From positions 310,001-374,000 of the forward strand of contig OZ237737.1 in NCBI GenBank assembly GCA_965178125.1: a DNA stretch of 64,000 nucleotides. Direction: 5' to 3'. Both the position numbers and the translations under genes were made by a program. Shown here in pieces: positions 12,401 through 21,822 of this stretch; the first letter of the stretch is position 1, and each line of letters begins with the position of its first letter. The notes under the pieces are model-generated. The model was not told the DNA's origin. It worked only from the letters and a program-made list of their open reading frames with translations, and did not search any database. This DNA comes from Bilabrum cf. latius. Taxonomy: Eukaryota; Bigyra: Bicosoecida; Bigyra; Bicosoecida.

Positions 12401-12889
12401 GCAGCTTAGCGTCAGGTGGATTTTAGATTCCTCCGCCTAGAAAAGCATTTGAGCGAAGATGTATCCGTGCTGTTTGCACCACAAACCTCCGCGGAACGAT
12501 TCTGACGTCGGTTGCAACCTGGGTTTCGAAATTGAAGAAGAAGATACAGCAGCCACAACCCTGGGACATCAAGCTCGTTCGGTGACCCGAGTCGATGGGC
12601 TGCTTGCAGGCATCGCCCCGCAGGCTAGTCTCCCGGCCTCAGGCTGGCAGTGGGGCTGCATTGGACCAATCAGGCCACCCACCCCCTTTGAACCTCTGGT
12701 GTGGGACGCGCCTGAGGTCACGAGGTTGCTTCATGCATTTGCGGGCTTCGCTGGCCGCAACATGGTACCGGTGGCATAGTCTCCGTGGCAGCGCCTCGGT
12801 AGCATGTGAAGATCGCCTCGGCCTAGATCTCGTACAGGTGTGGTGCGAGCGGGAGCGAGGTACAGGAGAAAAGTCTGTGATTCAATCAA
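12401..12889. other. Intergenic region with no supported gene
   Basis: 489 bp between two minus-strand genes: the FOXRED2-like 5' end and the prefoldin 4 3' end. It should hold the FOXRED2-like promoter and the prefoldin 3' UTR. A plus-strand open stretch at 12459-12779 has no recognisable similarity and I do not call it. Confidence 0.5.
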
Positions 12890-13513
12890 TCAATCTTCCA
12901 AGTTGATAGTCTTGCCAAACCTGCTGTAAAGTTCCGCCTTGATCTTCTCCTTTTCCTTCTCGCGCGTTTCCATGCTCGCCCGCAAGCTGGAAAGGCGAGA
13001 GGATAGGCGCTCCTTGGCCTTCTCCACGTACTCAGTCGCAGAGTCGCTGTCTACCTGAATAAAAGTGGGACCTACCATGATTCTGCGATATATAGATAGG
13101 GTGGTAACAACGGTCGTGCGGGTCCTGGGTGCCACCGGAGGCGACAAGTCAAGTCTCCAGCATGATATGCACTCACTTCAAGTCAACTTCGCCATCGTCA
13201 CCTGGCTCAGCCAGCATAATACCCTCTTCGGCGTCTTCTAAGTCCTACTCCTACTTCTGCGGTTTGTGGTATTCCATGAAGAAGCGAGACAAAGCATGTC
13301 TTGCGGGCTACCACTGTTGATTCCCAGCTTGGTACACAAATGCCTCACCTCGAGAGAATCTATCTTGGCCTTGATTTCGATGAGCTCCTGATTAATCCTA
13401 GAGAAAGTGTTTATTCGCTTCTAGTCCTCCCAGCGAACCTGCGGTCCAATCAAAACGTGAAAAACTCAAACGACAGGCTGCGGTGCCAGATTCCTAGATT
13501 TCTAGAAAGACAT
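12890..13513 (-). CDS. Prefoldin subunit 4 (beta-class), spliced
   Basis: Subunit of the hexameric prefoldin chaperone that hands unfolded actin and tubulin to CCT. Proposed exons on minus: 13513-13475, 13438-13349, 13244-13177 and 13082-12890, giving 129 aa, normal for the family. The core is V-R-W-E-D-[TAG]-K-R-I-N-T-F-S-R, matching the family 'EDQQKINxFxR', so TAG at 13421-13423 sits on the conserved Gln. 'DLEDAEEGIMLAEPGDD' matches 'NLEDAxDDIMLADDD', and the end 'AELYSRFGKTINLED' matches 'VQLYAKFGSNINLEA'. Stop TGA 12890-12892. The first exon (with TAG at 13502) and its 36-bp intron with a GTCG donor are uncertain; the last three exons, with GT-AG introns of 104 and 94 bp, are firm. Confidence 0.88.
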
Positions 13514-13736
13514 GCGCCCTTTCCTCACTTCCACATCTCTCTCTTCGCCTTTGGGAACCATCGATAGCATATATGACATATTCTGTCCCTTAACTGACGA
13601 GAATGGACAAGTCCAGGAAGACGGCCGCACTCGCCACAACTGCACGCAATACAGTCGGGAAAACCAGATTTATCCGCAACATCAACTACTAGCATTTACA
13701 GAGAACACGAGGCTCTCCAGGACTGGTATTCACAGA
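13514..13736. promoter_or_regulatory. Divergent promoter region, prefoldin 4 / ATP synthase alpha
   Basis: 223 bp between the two proposed start codons on opposite strands. The ATP synthase reading frame stays open back to an ATG at 13512, so the plus-strand protein could start earlier and reduce this region. No specific element recognised. Confidence 0.35.
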
Positions 13737-16700
13737 ATGATATCTCATGTATTGTCGCGAGGATCCACATAGTTAGGATTGCGCTTGAACCGATAGGTTG
13801 GCACGCTGTCAAGGCTTGAGCATCGGCTTGGTGGGCTTGTCCGATTGAGGTGCTTGCTGTGCACTAGTTCCGATAGATCAGCGGTGCCAGATTCTGACAG
13901 TGATTCTCAGCTAGACTCCTTTCCATCCGTCGATGAAATACTGTCTGGCACTGCAACAGAGCGTCTTCGAGAACTTGAGCGAGTGGACGAGGAATCCCCA
14001 GCTTCTGGCCAGCAGGAGTCCACCGGAGCGGTAGTATCAGATGAGAGCAGCTAGGGCCAGACCGCAAGCGCTGTGGACCCGGGCACCGTGATATCGTGCC
14101 TGGGAGATGTGATAGTCGTAGCTGGCATGGAATCGGCATCGCCCCACTCCATGATTCAGTTTGATGGTGGCGCGACCGCACTGGTCACCGAGGTGGGAAC
14201 AGCAGCGGTGCATGCCCCCCCGAGCGCCTCCAACTCACCTCTGGTCGCTGCAGAGGGCTAGCCCACCGTAAGTTGCCTTCTCCTGTCGGGATCGGTCAAG
14301 CAGGGCGAGCGCGGCGCCGTCCTTGCGGAACCTGCCAGGGTGCCGGTCGCGGTGGGCCGCGTCATCGACCCCCTCGGGAGACCGCTGGATGGCCGCGCCG
14401 TGGGTTACCTCGCCGCTGCGCCCAAACCGCCCGTCCTCCCAGTGAAGCAGTTCCCTGCCGGCCAGCGAGCCCGCCGTCCCACGGCCAGCGCCCCCTCGGG
14501 AGTGAAGGTCATCGACGCCCTGGCGCCCATCGGCAGGGGCCAGAGCATCGTGCTGAAGGGACAGCCGGGCCAGGCGGCCTCCGATCTAGCCGTTGAGATC
14601 CTCGGCTGCCTGTCGGCAGGCAGGAGTCGATCCAGCGTCGATCCAGCAGCGCCAGCGCCAGAGGCAGGGGCAGGGGCAGGGTCAGGGGCCACAGCACACC
14701 ACAGCCAGGTGCTGACGAAGGAGGACCCGGTCTTCGTGGTGGTTCTCACGGGCCAGTCCGCAGCATCGTGCGCGCGCACCATTGCTAGGCTGAGGACCGC
14801 TGACCTGATGCCGAGGTGCGTGCTCGTGGCGGCGCCCCAGGAGGCGTGCGCAGGGCAGCGGTACTTGGCACCGCTTGCAGGGGCTGCAGCTGCGTCCCAG
14901 CTCCGGTCGGAGGGCAGGCACGCCGTGCTGATCGTGGACCGGCTGCTGTCTGCCTCTGACCCCGTGCTGGGGTCGGGATTTCCCCTGGGGCGGGCGGGGG
15001 CGGCCCTCGGGCCCGCCCCGCCCGTGCCGCGAGAATACGCCGCGGTTCTGGATGCCTGCGGCGATGTGGATGCCTCGTCTAGCAAGAGCGGCAGTGGTCG
15101 CGGCGGCAAGGCGGGCTCGGTGACCGGCATACTATTGGTAGAGTCACCCGGCACGGCCGGCATCGCTGGCGGGGAGGCCTCTTGGGGCAGGCAGGACATT
15201 CTGCGGAGGGCGCTGGGGAGCGACCTGGCTTCGCTTGCCGACGCATCCCTGACGGTGCATTAGAGCCTAGCGGAGCTGGGGCAGCCCGTGCCCCTGGACG
15301 AGGAGGAGCTGGCGGGGAGACAGGGGGGCGCGTGGCAGGGGAGGGCGCTCCAGGCTTTGTCTCAGTCTGTGAAAGAGCTGCTGCGGCGGTCGGGTGGGGC
15401 TGCCAGCCACGCGCTCAAGGCTAGGGCGGTGGGTGTGGAGGTGGAGCCCGCGCTTGACGGCGCTCTTGCATTCAACGCCAGGGCGCAGGTGCTGCTGTCA
15501 CCCTCGCCTGCCTTGGAGCTGGAGGCCTCACGGGCGAGGTCTCTGCAGGAGACCATCCAGGCTGGGCTTGGGTCGGTGAGGAGGGGCAGGCCGGCGGGGG
15601 ACGAGGAGGACAGAGCGGCGGCTTCGATCGAGATGGGTAGCTCTGGAAGTGGAACGGGAGGGGGTGCGGGTGCCGGTGGTGTGCATGGCGGCGGCGGCGA
15701 GGCTTTGGGCCGAGGGTAGGGAACAAGTGCCGGTAGCAGGGGCGGCGGTGGCAATCGGGGCAAGTACGCGGCTGCTCTGTCGCCAGCCCAGCGCGACATG
15801 CTGGAGAGGAGGCAGGCCGCCAGGAAAAGCAGGGGCAAGCCGGTGAGTTAGGACGATGCTGGTGGAAGGGACGACGGTGTTGATGGTGGTGCTGGGTAGG
15901 GTGGTCAAACTGGCACAGGCACGGGTGCACAGGGCGTCCAAAGCAGCCTGCCGACCAACGCAGCTCGTGCCCTGCGAAGCCACGACCTCCCAGGCAGCAC
16001 CAGTGACATCTTCGCCCAAGGGAACCTGCCACAGGTGCCGCCCTCTCACACCGCTTCGGGTACCCCTTCGGCGACGGGCTCGGTGGTCCCTGACCGAGAG
16101 AACAACAGCAGGCTGCCTCCGGCGCGGATGCCCGGGTCCTCCCTTCCTAACCTCAAGGTGGCCAGCGACCGCGCCACTCCCGCGCAGTTGGTCGCAACTT
16201 TGTTCTCCATGGTGTACGGGTATGCCCAGCGGGTGCCTATTCGCCAGCTGGCCGAGTTCGAGCGGGCCCTGTGGCACACCCTCGCGTCCCTCCCAGCCCC
16301 CCCTATGTATCACCAGTAGGAGCAGGGGGCGGTGCAGGATGAGGGTCGGCAGCACGGGGGTGTGTCGTCGCAATCTTCATCTTCGGGATTGCCCGCGAGC
16401 GGGAGCAGCCAACCCGGCGATTTCGACGGTTCGCACGCCTGGGTCAGGTTCGCCTCGGACTGCTCGCCCGCATCCCTGGCTGCCTGCGAGGCGTGGGAGG
16501 AGGTGTGGGGCGGCGGCGATTCTCACTGGAATGGTGACAGCGTTGCGCTGGGCGAAGGTGACCATCCCATTGCTCGCCCACGCAGTTTGCTCGAGGCCGC
16601 CTACATGTGCGGGGCCCCCATGGAGCCCTCCGGGTGCATGCCCGGCGAGCGGCTGGCGGAGGCCGTGCTGAGCAGCAGGTCGGTGGCCAGAGAGGCAGCG

Positions 16701-17207
16701 GTGGCTGGGCGGGCCAGGGCGCTGGCGGCGCAGCAGCAGAAGAAGCTAGGGGCTGGGGTGCGTGGTGACGGTGCATCTGCGGCTGCTGCTGCCAGGCGTG
16801 CGGGCGTTTCCGTGGATGCTCTCGGGCCCGCGGTTTCGTCCGAGCACCTGCGCGTGCTGCACCCCGTGTGGCGCGCCATGCATCGAGTGGCGGGCGCTCT
16901 CGCGGATTCGTTCGCTGCGTAGGAAGCTGCCAGGATCCACGACATGGAGTTTAGGCGAGCAGCGCAGCGACAGGACAAGCTCGCCGAGGCACTTGCTCGA
17001 GCGGCCGAAGAGGAGCGTCTCGCGGCGGAGGCAGCCGGACCCAAGTCCCCCTGGCCATCGCTCTCCAAGCTGCTTGATTTCAGGGACTACTCACGGCTTC
17101 TATTCGCGACGGATGCAACGCGGGCAAGGGCGAGGGCCCAGGCAAAGGCCGAGAAGAACGCTGCGACCGAGGAGCAAGGGAATTCCAGCGACTCGGGAAG
17201 GCAATGA
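13737..17207 (+). CDS. Divergent mitochondrial F1 ATP synthase alpha subunit, extended
   Basis: 1156 aa against about 550 for a normal alpha subunit. The N-terminus from ATG 13737 is Arg/Leu/Ser-rich without acids, like a mitochondrial presequence. F1-alpha landmarks in order: 'GTVISCLGDVIVVAGME', 'VGRVIDPLGRPLDG', 'GVKVIDALAPIGRGQSIVL', 'RYLAPLAG', 'GRHAVLIVDRLLS', 'S-L-T-V-H-[TAG]-S-L' (where the family has SITDGQIFL), and a C-terminal helical region with 'VATLFSMVYGYAQRVPIR'. The Walker A loop is lost: the position of GDRQTGKT reads KGQPGQAA. The Walker B region keeps an Asp, but the following catalytic-interface sequence is replaced by low-complexity Gly/Ala/Ser inserts. TAGs at 13770, 13794, 14052, 14259, 15261, 15717, 15849, 15897, 16317 and 16920; stop TGA 17205-17207. 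Either a structural alpha that no longer binds nucleotide, or a paralogue beside a normal alpha elsewhere. Confidence 0.78.
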
Positions 17208-17391
17208 ATAATGATAATATATATAATACCATTGGACTAGTTTTTCTCCTGAGCACGCGCTGGTTGGACGCTTGGTCTTGGTCTGGCCCGATTCGGAGGT
17301 AAGGTGTACTTTTGGTCAATTTCCGGGATTCTTTTCCGAGACGAAGCGATTCGCCCGGTGCGCCATCACTCGATACGTTTGAGCGGCTGTT

Positions 17392-19566
17392 ATGGCTGCT
17401 TCAGCAGCTAGTGGTGGTGCGGCAGGAGGTGCAGGCGCTGGGCCTGCAGTTACGGGCATCCTTCCGGCTCACGCCACGAGCGTGGTGTTTGGGTTGCAGC
17501 AGTATATTGATAAAATGATCAGAGCGAAAGAGTCAGGACCTGGAGCAATCCCTGGAATGAAAATTCTTGTCCTCGATAAAGACACGGTGAGTGCACGCGA
17601 TGTCTACCCGGGGGGTCCTTCCTGCGCGCCTTTGCTTGCCGTGATCAGCAAAGTGCCAACGTCTGCTCTCATCGTGTGCATCCCGCAGAAGGGAATCGTA
17701 AGCATGGTGTATGGTATGTCAGACATAGTCAGCAAGGAAGGTAAGCTCTGATCGATCTGCGGGCCATGTGCAGCATGCCGCGGGTGCGCACAGTGCGGAT
17801 CCTTCGTACTGCAGTAGTGCTCTTCCGGAAGGACGCTGACAAAGCATGGTTTTCGTTCGCTTTTATCCGCAGTATATCACGTTGTAAACTTAGATGCGGA
17901 ACGCAAGGGCATGTCCCACATGAAGGCGGTCGTGTACGTCCGACCGACCACGGAAAACCTCAAGCTGCTCCAGTCCGAGCTGGCTGACCCCAAGTGCATG
18001 GAGTACCACCTCTTCTTTAGCAACATCGTGCCTCCTGGGTACTTGCAGCGACTGGCCTCATCAGACAAGCACTTCGTGGTGAAGCAGGTGCACGAGTACT
18101 ACGCCGACTATTACCCTGTCAACCACGACTTCTTCACCATCAACCTCGGCTCTGCGCTCATCATGAAGCAGCCGGGCGAGTCCTCCTTGGTCGGCATGTC
18201 TGCTGCAGAGGCACACTTCCAGAGGTGCGTGGACGGCATCGCCTCTGTCCTCCTCTCACTCAAGATCAAGCCCGTGGTGCGATACCAGCAGGCCTCCCCC
18301 CTGTCCTTCCAGCTGGCACGCGCCATCGACAACCTCATGGTGGAGCAGCGGGCCCAGTTCACCTTCAGCATCAAGGACAAGCCCCCGGTCCTGCTGGTCC
18401 TGGACCGCAAGGAGGATCCCATGACTCCGCTGCTGTCTCAGTGGACCTACCAGGCCATGATCCACGAGTGCATCGGGGTGTGGAACAACCGCGTGGACCT
18501 CAGCAAGACCAAAGAGGGAAAGAAAACGCCCGAGGTCATCCTGAGTGTGCTCTACGACGAGTTCTTTGCAAAGCACATGCATTCCAGCTTCGGCGAATTC
18601 GCGGAGGCCGTGCAGGGCATCCTTAAGGAGTACAAGGAGCTCAGGTCCTCGCACAGCAAGGTCGCCTCCATCGAGGACATGCAGAAATTCGTGCAGAACT
18701 ACCCAGAGATCAGGCGCAAGTCTGCCACTGTAGACAAGCACGTCGCACTCATGTCAGAGCTCAACAGGCAGCTGGACGCGCGCAAGATGTTCGAGATGTC
18801 GGAGCTGGAGCAGACCATCGCGTGCGGGGACAGCCAGAGCGAGCACTTCGAGGGCTGCAAGGCGCTCGTCGCGGACCCGGGGGTGCAGGCCTTCGACGCC
18901 CTTCGGCTGGTGGCGATCTTTGCCATCCGGTATGAGGCCACGGCGGGGCGGCAGATCGACGAGCTGAGGGCGATGCTGGGGCACAAGGGCCTGGGTGACG
19001 CTGACGTGGCTCTGATCGACGCGCTCCTGCAGTACGGGGGGGTGTCTCGGAGGGGGGGGGACCTGTTTGGGTCTAGGGGGGGCATCCTGAGCAGCTGGAA
19101 GAAGACCTTTAGCCAGTCCATCGCGGGGGTGCAGAACGTCTTCACGCAGCACGAGAGCCTGTGCAAGGTCGAGGCCCGGAAGCTCATGCAGGGCAAGCTG
19201 TCCAAGTCCGAGTACCCGTACAGTGGGAAGGAACTCAAGGGGAAGCAGACGCCGGGGACTGCCATCGTGTACGTCATCGGGGGAGCGACGTTCGAGGAGG
19301 CGGTGCAGGTTGCGCAGATCAACGCGAGCTTGCCGAGGGGCCAGCGGGTGATCCTCGGGGGGTCCGCTGTGCTCAACTCCAAGAGCTTTCTGGCCGAGGT
19401 GCGCAAGCTGGCGATGCACAAGGGTGGGGCGGGTGGAGGTTCCATGTCTGCCGGGGGTAGCGCGGGGGGCTCGGCATCCATGAGTGGGGGTTCTTCAGGT
19501 GGACGGGCTGCGGGCCGTCGCAAAGGCCCGTCGTCCGGTGCTGGGGGGGGGCTGTTCGGTCTGTGA
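17392..19566 (+). CDS. VPS45, Sec1/Munc18 (SM) protein of endosomal trafficking
   Basis: SM-family regulator of SNARE assembly at the trans-Golgi/endosome. Exons 17392-17586, 17689-17740 and 17873-19566 give 646 aa; introns of 102 and 132 bp have GT-AG ends. Signatures: 'SVVFGLQQYIDKMI', 'GIVSMVYGMSDIVSKE', 'PPVLLVLDRKEDPMTPLLSQ', 'WTYQAMIHECIGVWNNRVDL', 'NYPEIRRKSATVDKHV', 'VIGGATFEEA' and 'RVILGGSAVLNSKSFLAEV'. The C-terminus is a Gly/Ser-rich tail of about 50 residues beyond the usual end. No in-frame TAG; stop TGA 19564-19566. Start ATG 17392 precedes an Ala/Gly-rich leader of about 30 residues before the conserved SM start. Confidence 0.95.
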
Positions 19567-19879
19567 TTGATCGGGGCGGGTCTGTTGGTTATTACGAGCA
19601 TACATACGTACGTTGTAGTAGTATCTCTGCTCCCTTTCACCTCCCCAAAAGGTCCAGCTGCCGGCGCACAACGCAAACATCGGTCCATCCACGACGGCGA
19701 AGATCTAGGGATCCGGAGTCGTCCGCGGGCGCCGTTTGGATTGCTCGAGAATCCAGATTGTTCGTTCGTTCGGATCTCGTTTTGGTACCCAAGCGGTGCA
19801 CAAGATCAACACAGCGACAATCAAACCACCGAGTGGACAGTAACGGACTGACTGCAAGTACTGATTAGGTTTATCGGTG
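19567..19879. other. Intergenic region between VPS45 and the zinc-finger gene
   Basis: 313 bp, lower in GC than the coding flanks. It should contain the VPS45 3' UTR and the zinc-finger promoter. No gene, repeat or RNA seen. Confidence 0.5.
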
Positions 19880-21250
19880 ATGCAATAGTTTAGCCCAGAC
19901 TCCGGCAACACTATTGCTCCACAATAGCACAGCGAGAGAGCCTCAGCGGATGATGAAGTAGACCAAGCAAATGCACTGCTTGTTGACCTGATCGGAGCTG
20001 CTGGTCGCCCAGACGCCAGAGCTCGGTATAGCGCTGTGACCAAGACAGATCGTTCGACGCTCGAGACTACAATTGGCAGAAAGAGGAAGAGATCGGAACT
20101 GCCGCAATCTGCCGCATCAAGGTTAGAATGCTCAGTGTGTAGTAAGCTGTTCTCTAGTCCGGCCGGCGTTCAGGCTCACGTACGCACGGTGCATCTGGGC
20201 GAGCGCAAGCACGTCTGCGATGTGTGCGGTAAAGGCTTCTGTAGGTCAAGTGTCCTCAAGTCCCACGTGCAAAAACTTCATCTGAGTGAGCCAAAGTACG
20301 AATGCACTGGGTGCGGCGATCGCTTCAGAAAGAAGGGTGACCTCAACGTCCATATAATTACAGTGCACCCAGACAAGCGTGACCATGCTTGCACCGAATG
20401 CGGAAAGCGCTATCGCTTGGAAACACATCTGAAGAAACACGTAGCTACTGTGCATAGGGGTAAGCACAAGCAGGAGTGCACCGAGTGCGGCAAGCGTTTC
20501 GGGTAGGCAAGCTATCTCAGGACGCACATCAAGACAGTGCATCTGGGTGAGCGCAACTTCGAGTGCACCGAGTGCGGCAAGCGCTTCGGGCAGGCAAGCT
20601 ATCTCAAAAAGCACATGAAGATCGTACACTTGGGTGAGCGCAAGCACGAGTGCACCGAGTGCGGCAAGCGCTTCGGCGACGCATTCAATCTCAAGAGCCA
20701 CACACGCATAGTACACTTGGGTGAGCGCAAGCACGAGTGCACCGAGTGCGGCAAGCGCTTCGGGCAGGCAAGCGGTCTCAAGACACACATAAAGGTAGTG
20801 CATCTGGGCGAGCGCAAGCACGAGTGCACCGAGTGCGGCAAGCGCTTCGGGGGGGCAGGCACTCTCAGGGCGCACATAAAGGTAGTGCATCTGGGTGAGC
20901 GCAAGCACGAGTGCACCGAGTGCGGCAAGCGCTTCGGGTGGGCAGGCACTCTCAGGGCGCACATAAAGGTAGTGCATCTGGGTGAGCGCAAGCACGAGTG
21001 CACCGAGTGCGGCAAGCGCTTCGGGTGGGCAAGCGGTCTCAAGACGCACATCAAGACAGTGCATCTGGGTGAGCGCAAGCACGAGTGCACCGAGTGCGGC
21101 AAGCGCTTCGGGGGGGCGGGCACTCTCAGGACGCACATCAAGACAGTGCATTCGGGTGGGAGCAAGCACGAGTGCACTGAGTGCGGCAACCGCTATGCAC
21201 GGAAGCGTGATCTAGACTATCATGTACGCACAGCGCACAAAGGGAACTGA
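19880..21250 (+). CDS. C2H2 zinc-finger protein with 13 tandem fingers
   Basis: 456 aa, probably a nuclear DNA-binding protein. ATG 19880 opens M-Q-[TAG]-F-S-P-D, then an acidic leader and a basic 'GRKRKRSELPQ' nuclear-localisation-like stretch, then 13 C-x2-C-x12-H-x4-H fingers from about residue 82. Fingers 5-12 are near-identical 29-residue units (87-bp repeats) sharing 'ECTECGKRFG' and the linker 'HLGER'. TAGs at 19886, 19925 and 20504. The last lies in finger 5, CGKRFG-[TAG]-ASYL, exactly where finger 6 has CAG in CGKRFGQASYL. Stop TGA 21248-21250. The repeated fingers look recently expanded; binding target unknown. Confidence 0.92.
20470..21170 (+). repeat. 87-bp tandem zinc-finger repeat array
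   Basis: Eight consecutive copies of an 87-base unit, one finger plus linker each. The repeated core 'gagtgcaccgagtgcggcaa' recurs every 87 bases. Differences concentrate in the DNA-contact positions after CGKRFG (QASY, DAFN, QASG, GAGT, WAGT, WASG). One copy carries TAG where others carry CAG. Confidence 0.9.
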
Positions 21251-21289
21251 TCTAGACTATCATGTACGCACAGCGCACACAGGGAACGC
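21209..21289 (+). repeat. About 40-bp direct tandem duplication at the end of the zinc-finger gene
   Basis: The sequence starting 'gatctagactatcatgtacg' at 21209 is repeated at once at 21250 with one or two changes. The first copy ends in the TGA stop, the second is downstream. Beyond it, around 21295-21350, reads an eroded finger-like Gly-Cys-Arg-Lys-Asn-Phe-Gly segment, so the array was probably once longer. Confidence 0.8.
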
Positions 21290-21822
21290 AATAACGGATG
21301 CCGGAAAAACTTCGGGAACAAGCACTGCCTCACAAGGCTGGAAGCTTGAATGAATCTACTGGTTGACGCACAGCTCGTCAGAACGTGTTGATGGTATTAT
21401 GGCTTGGTTTCTGCGGCTTCGGAGAGTGGTCCTACAAGGACCGGGGCGGTGATGGGGACGTTACCAGCAACAGGTGGAAGCCGATGGCTAGAGGATGTAA
21501 ACGGTACAAGATTGGAACCAGTTTGGGACACTGGTGCAGACAACAATAGTGCAATATCAGCGGAGAGCGTGATGGGATGAGTGTGTGCTTGATGGGCAAG
21601 CTTGACGGGTGGGCCAAAACTCGAAGGGTGGCGTGCAGTCGCACTCGAAGGGCCAAAAGTCGCTCGGGTAAAGAAGCGGAAACAGTTCGGTGGGTCAGCC
21701 TGGCGACAGCCCAAGATCCCACGGACGAAGTTTACTGTCGAGCAGACGATTGTGCCCTGATGAATATCGTGGTGTATCGGGGATGGTACAAGCACTGTTT
21801 GCACAAGCCAAGCTGGATCATA
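21251..21822. other. Intergenic region with a vestigial zinc finger
   Basis: 572 bp between the convergent zinc-finger and ACAD genes. The first 100 bases hold the duplicated 3' tail and a degenerate finger remnant. Nothing was recognised in the remainder. Confidence 0.5.

Noticed and set aside
12459-12779. Possible small plus-strand gene between FOXRED2 and prefoldin 4
   Set aside because: No known motif, and it lies where the upstream promoter and 3' UTR are expected.
13475-13513. Treating the prefoldin 4 first exon as certain
   Set aside because: The implied 36-bp intron is far shorter than others here and has a weak GTCG donor; the true first exon may lie elsewhere.
15528-16373. Long antisense open frame opposite ATP synthase alpha
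   Set aside because: It is a high-GC shadow of the coding strand with no recognisable domain and no conserved start.
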